From: an uncultured Chlorobiota bacterium
GTDB lineage: Bacteria > Bacteroidota > Ignavibacteria > UBA10030 > UBA6906
Reading direction: 5' to 3'
Assembly (NCBI GenBank): GCA_900696645.1
Contig: CAADGV010000024.1
Location: forward strand, 62,001 to 126,000
DNA length: 64,000 nucleotides
The notes below the pieces were generated by a model. The model made no database searches. It worked only from the letters and a program-made list of their open reading frames with translations, and had not been told where the DNA came from. Of the stretch, positions 62,994 to 64,000 are shown in pieces (within the stretch, counting starts at the first letter, position 1; every line of letters begins with the position of its first letter). Position numbers and translations under genes: made by a program.

Positions 62994-63424
62994 GTGCTGC
63001 GGTTACTGTGATTAACGCGCATCGCAGGTACCGGAATCCGAAGAAGCGGATAGCGCGGTACGTACAACGGGTTATTGGGAAGAAGAAGGCGAACATCACT
63101 GTCATTTTCATCGATTCACGCTACAGCAAGGCCATCAACAGGCGCTATCTGAACCATAATTTCACAACTGACGTTATAAGTTTTGCTCTCGAATCAACGC
63201 CTGTGTTGGAGGGCGAAATCTACGTTAATCTCGACAGGGCAAAAATGCAGGCGCGTGAATACGGCGTAAGCTTCTCCAATGAGGCTGCCCGGCTTGTTAT
63301 TCATGGCGCGCTTCACTTGATCGGGTATGATGATACGACAACGCGAAAACGGCGGGTAATGAAGAACATAGAAGATATGCACGTACAGCATTGGTTTCCT
63401 TTGCAGAAGGGAAATGCGATATGA
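62990..63424 (+). CDS. ybeY: Endoribonuclease YbeY
   Basis: YbeY is a zinc endoribonuclease for rRNA maturation and RNA quality control. The 144-residue protein contains 'NHNFTTDVISFALE', 'LEGEIYVNLDRA' and the metal site 'LVIHGALHLIGYDDTT'. The first two His are present; the third ligand of the usual H-G-x-L-H-L-x-G-Y-D-H motif is Asp, a form I recall from Bacteroidota (GYKDK type). The start is GTG at 62990 overlapping the previous stop; the next gene overlaps at ATGA. Confidence 0.9.
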   Translation: MSAAVTVINAHRRYRNPKKRIARYVQRVIGKKKANITVIFIDSRYSKAINRRYLNHNFTTDVISFALESTPVLEGEIYVNLDRAKMQAREYGVSFSNEAARLVIHGALHLIGYDDTTTRKRRVMKNIEDMHVQHWFPLQKGNAI

Positions 63425-63876
63425 AAGAACGTGTCGTGGAAATATTGGTGATTCTCATGTCGGAGATTGAAGCGAACAAACGTCTCAGCGACATCGACGT
63501 CGAGGTGTTGAAGAGGAGAGGATACACGCAAACCGAGATCAGTGCTGCATTCAGTTGGTTGTACGACAATATGCCTGTTCAAGACGGCATTGTTGTACGC
63601 GGCGCGCTTGCAGCAAAAGAATCTCACCGCATTCTGCATGAAGCGGAAAAAATGATGATGTCCACCGAAGCGCAGGGCTACTTGATGCAACTCTGCGAAG
63701 TAGGATTGCTCGACAATCGTGATTTGGAAAATGTTATCGAACGGGCAATGATGTCCGGATTGGAACAGCTTACCATGTACGAAGTGCGGGAGATTGCAGC
63801 TTCAGTGCTGTTCGCGCGTCCAAGCAAGTGGCATGAAAGCCGTTCGATTCTTGATAACAACGACACTGTTCATTAA
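63421..63876 (+). CDS. smg: Smg/DUF494 family protein
   Basis: The 151-residue protein matches the Smg (DUF494) family: 'VVEILVILMSEIEAN' at the start, 'LKRRGYTQTEISAAFSWLYD' in the middle, and 'LEQLTMYEVREIAASVLF' at the end. Function unknown; in many bacteria smg lies just before topA, and that order seems kept here. The ATG at 63421 overlaps ybeY; an earlier in-frame start (63391) lies within ybeY. Confidence 0.9.
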   Translation: MKERVVEILVILMSEIEANKRLSDIDVEVLKRRGYTQTEISAAFSWLYDNMPVQDGIVVRGALAAKESHRILHEAEKMMMSTEAQGYLMQLCEVGLLDNRDLENVIERAMMSGLEQLTMYEVREIAASVLFARPSKWHESRSILDNNDTVH

Positions 63877-64000
63877 TGGTAAAACGCAAAGCAGCAGTAC
63901 CCTCAAACGGCGAAGCGCAGGTTGAGGAGAAGAAGAAGAAAACCGTGAGGGCTCGTACAAAGAAAGCTCAGCCGGAACCCGAAGCCGGCACGTCGCTGAT
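63876..64000 (+). CDS. topA: Probable DNA topoisomerase I, N-terminal part only
   Basis: The frame starts at an ATG overlapping the smg stop (TAATG) and runs off the window after 41 codons. The visible peptide is a Lys/Glu/Ala-rich basic leader ('EEKKKKTVRARTKKAQPEPE') ending 'AGTSLI'. TopA proteins begin 'SLIIVESPAKAKTI', so the frame appears to be entering the TopA Toprim domain after a 37-residue basic extension. The smg-topA order supports this. Identity rests on few residues and synteny. Confidence 0.55.
   Translation, partial: MVKRKAAVPSNGEAQVEEKKKKTVRARTKKAQPEPEAGTSL

Noticed and set aside
1-64000. Prophage, CRISPR array, insertion sequence or integrative element
   Set aside because: No transposase, integrase, Cas or phage structural genes, no regularly spaced repeats and no tRNA-flanked direct repeats were seen.

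Overview
The window is a gene-dense stretch of a bacterial chromosome, roughly 50% GC by eye, with no gap over 300 bases between genes. I see no rRNA, tRNA, CRISPR array, insertion sequence or prophage. The likely source is the Bacteroidota/Chlorobiota (FCB) assemblage, probably an Ignavibacteria- or Kapabacteria-like lineage rather than classical Bacteroidia. Evidence for this: a TonB-dependent receptor with a carboxypeptidase-regulatory N-terminal domain (42966-45479), secreted proteins with FlgD-like/type IX-secretion C-termini (46096-49440 and the broken 55574-58010 gene), a futalosine-type menaquinone gene (mqnD), and a YbeY with the Asp-type third zinc ligand that I recall from Bacteroidota. 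Eight promoters have an E. coli-like TTGNNN-17 bp-TANNNT form and several genes have GGAGG ribosome sites, unlike Bacteroidia. The taxonomy is inference.

Layout, left to right. At 3-1353 an energy-coupling-factor ATPase and its EcfT membrane subunit face each other. At 1561-2217 lies a receiver-domain protein with Glu at the phosphoacceptor site. Then come queuosine/preQ0 synthesis (queE-queC), a one-chain class I fumarase and a ferritin. On the minus strand, ubiE and mqnD make menaquinone. Divergent from them is a tight shikimate operon at 7589-13079: aroB, a fused aroD-aroE, a small Dabb-domain gene, aroA, and chorismate synthase fused to chorismate mutase. An ABC-2 exporter pair, a TPR plus periplasmic-binding-fold protein resembling LpoA, radC, and an envelope pair (coiled-coil lipoprotein and LysM protein) follow.

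From 19902 to 42969 the content is mainly housekeeping: phoH, mazG, a YtcJ-like amidohydrolase, an MFS transporter, prmC, dtd, a phosphoglycerate-mutase-like metalloenzyme, comEC, a methylmalonyl-CoA mutase catalytic subunit, a TrmH-family methylase, a PfkB kinase, mtnA, recO, a DegP-type protease, an HNH endonuclease, trpS, scpA-scpB-rluB and lysS.

From 42966 to 58010 the content is more accessory: the outer-membrane receptor, a lipoprotein, a giant secreted protein, a GH57 glucanotransferase with a small membrane protein, a VapBC-type module whose toxin has lost its middle, a GT2 glycosyltransferase with no ordinary start codon, AceK (isocitrate dehydrogenase kinase/phosphatase), and a secreted-protein gene with two single-base frameshifts. 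The right end (58196-64000) carries a C-terminal processing protease, a DUF3108 protein, a gamma-carbonic-anhydrase-like protein, an MBL hydrolase, a cold-shock protein, ybeY, smg/DUF494 and the start of what is probably topA.

I did not find one clearly new multi-gene system. The best leads are the AroC-chorismate mutase fusion, the Glu-type receiver, the LpoA-like protein, AceK outside its usual context, the decayed toxin next to a start-less glycosyltransferase, and the uniform promoter set with a nearly leaderless prmC.
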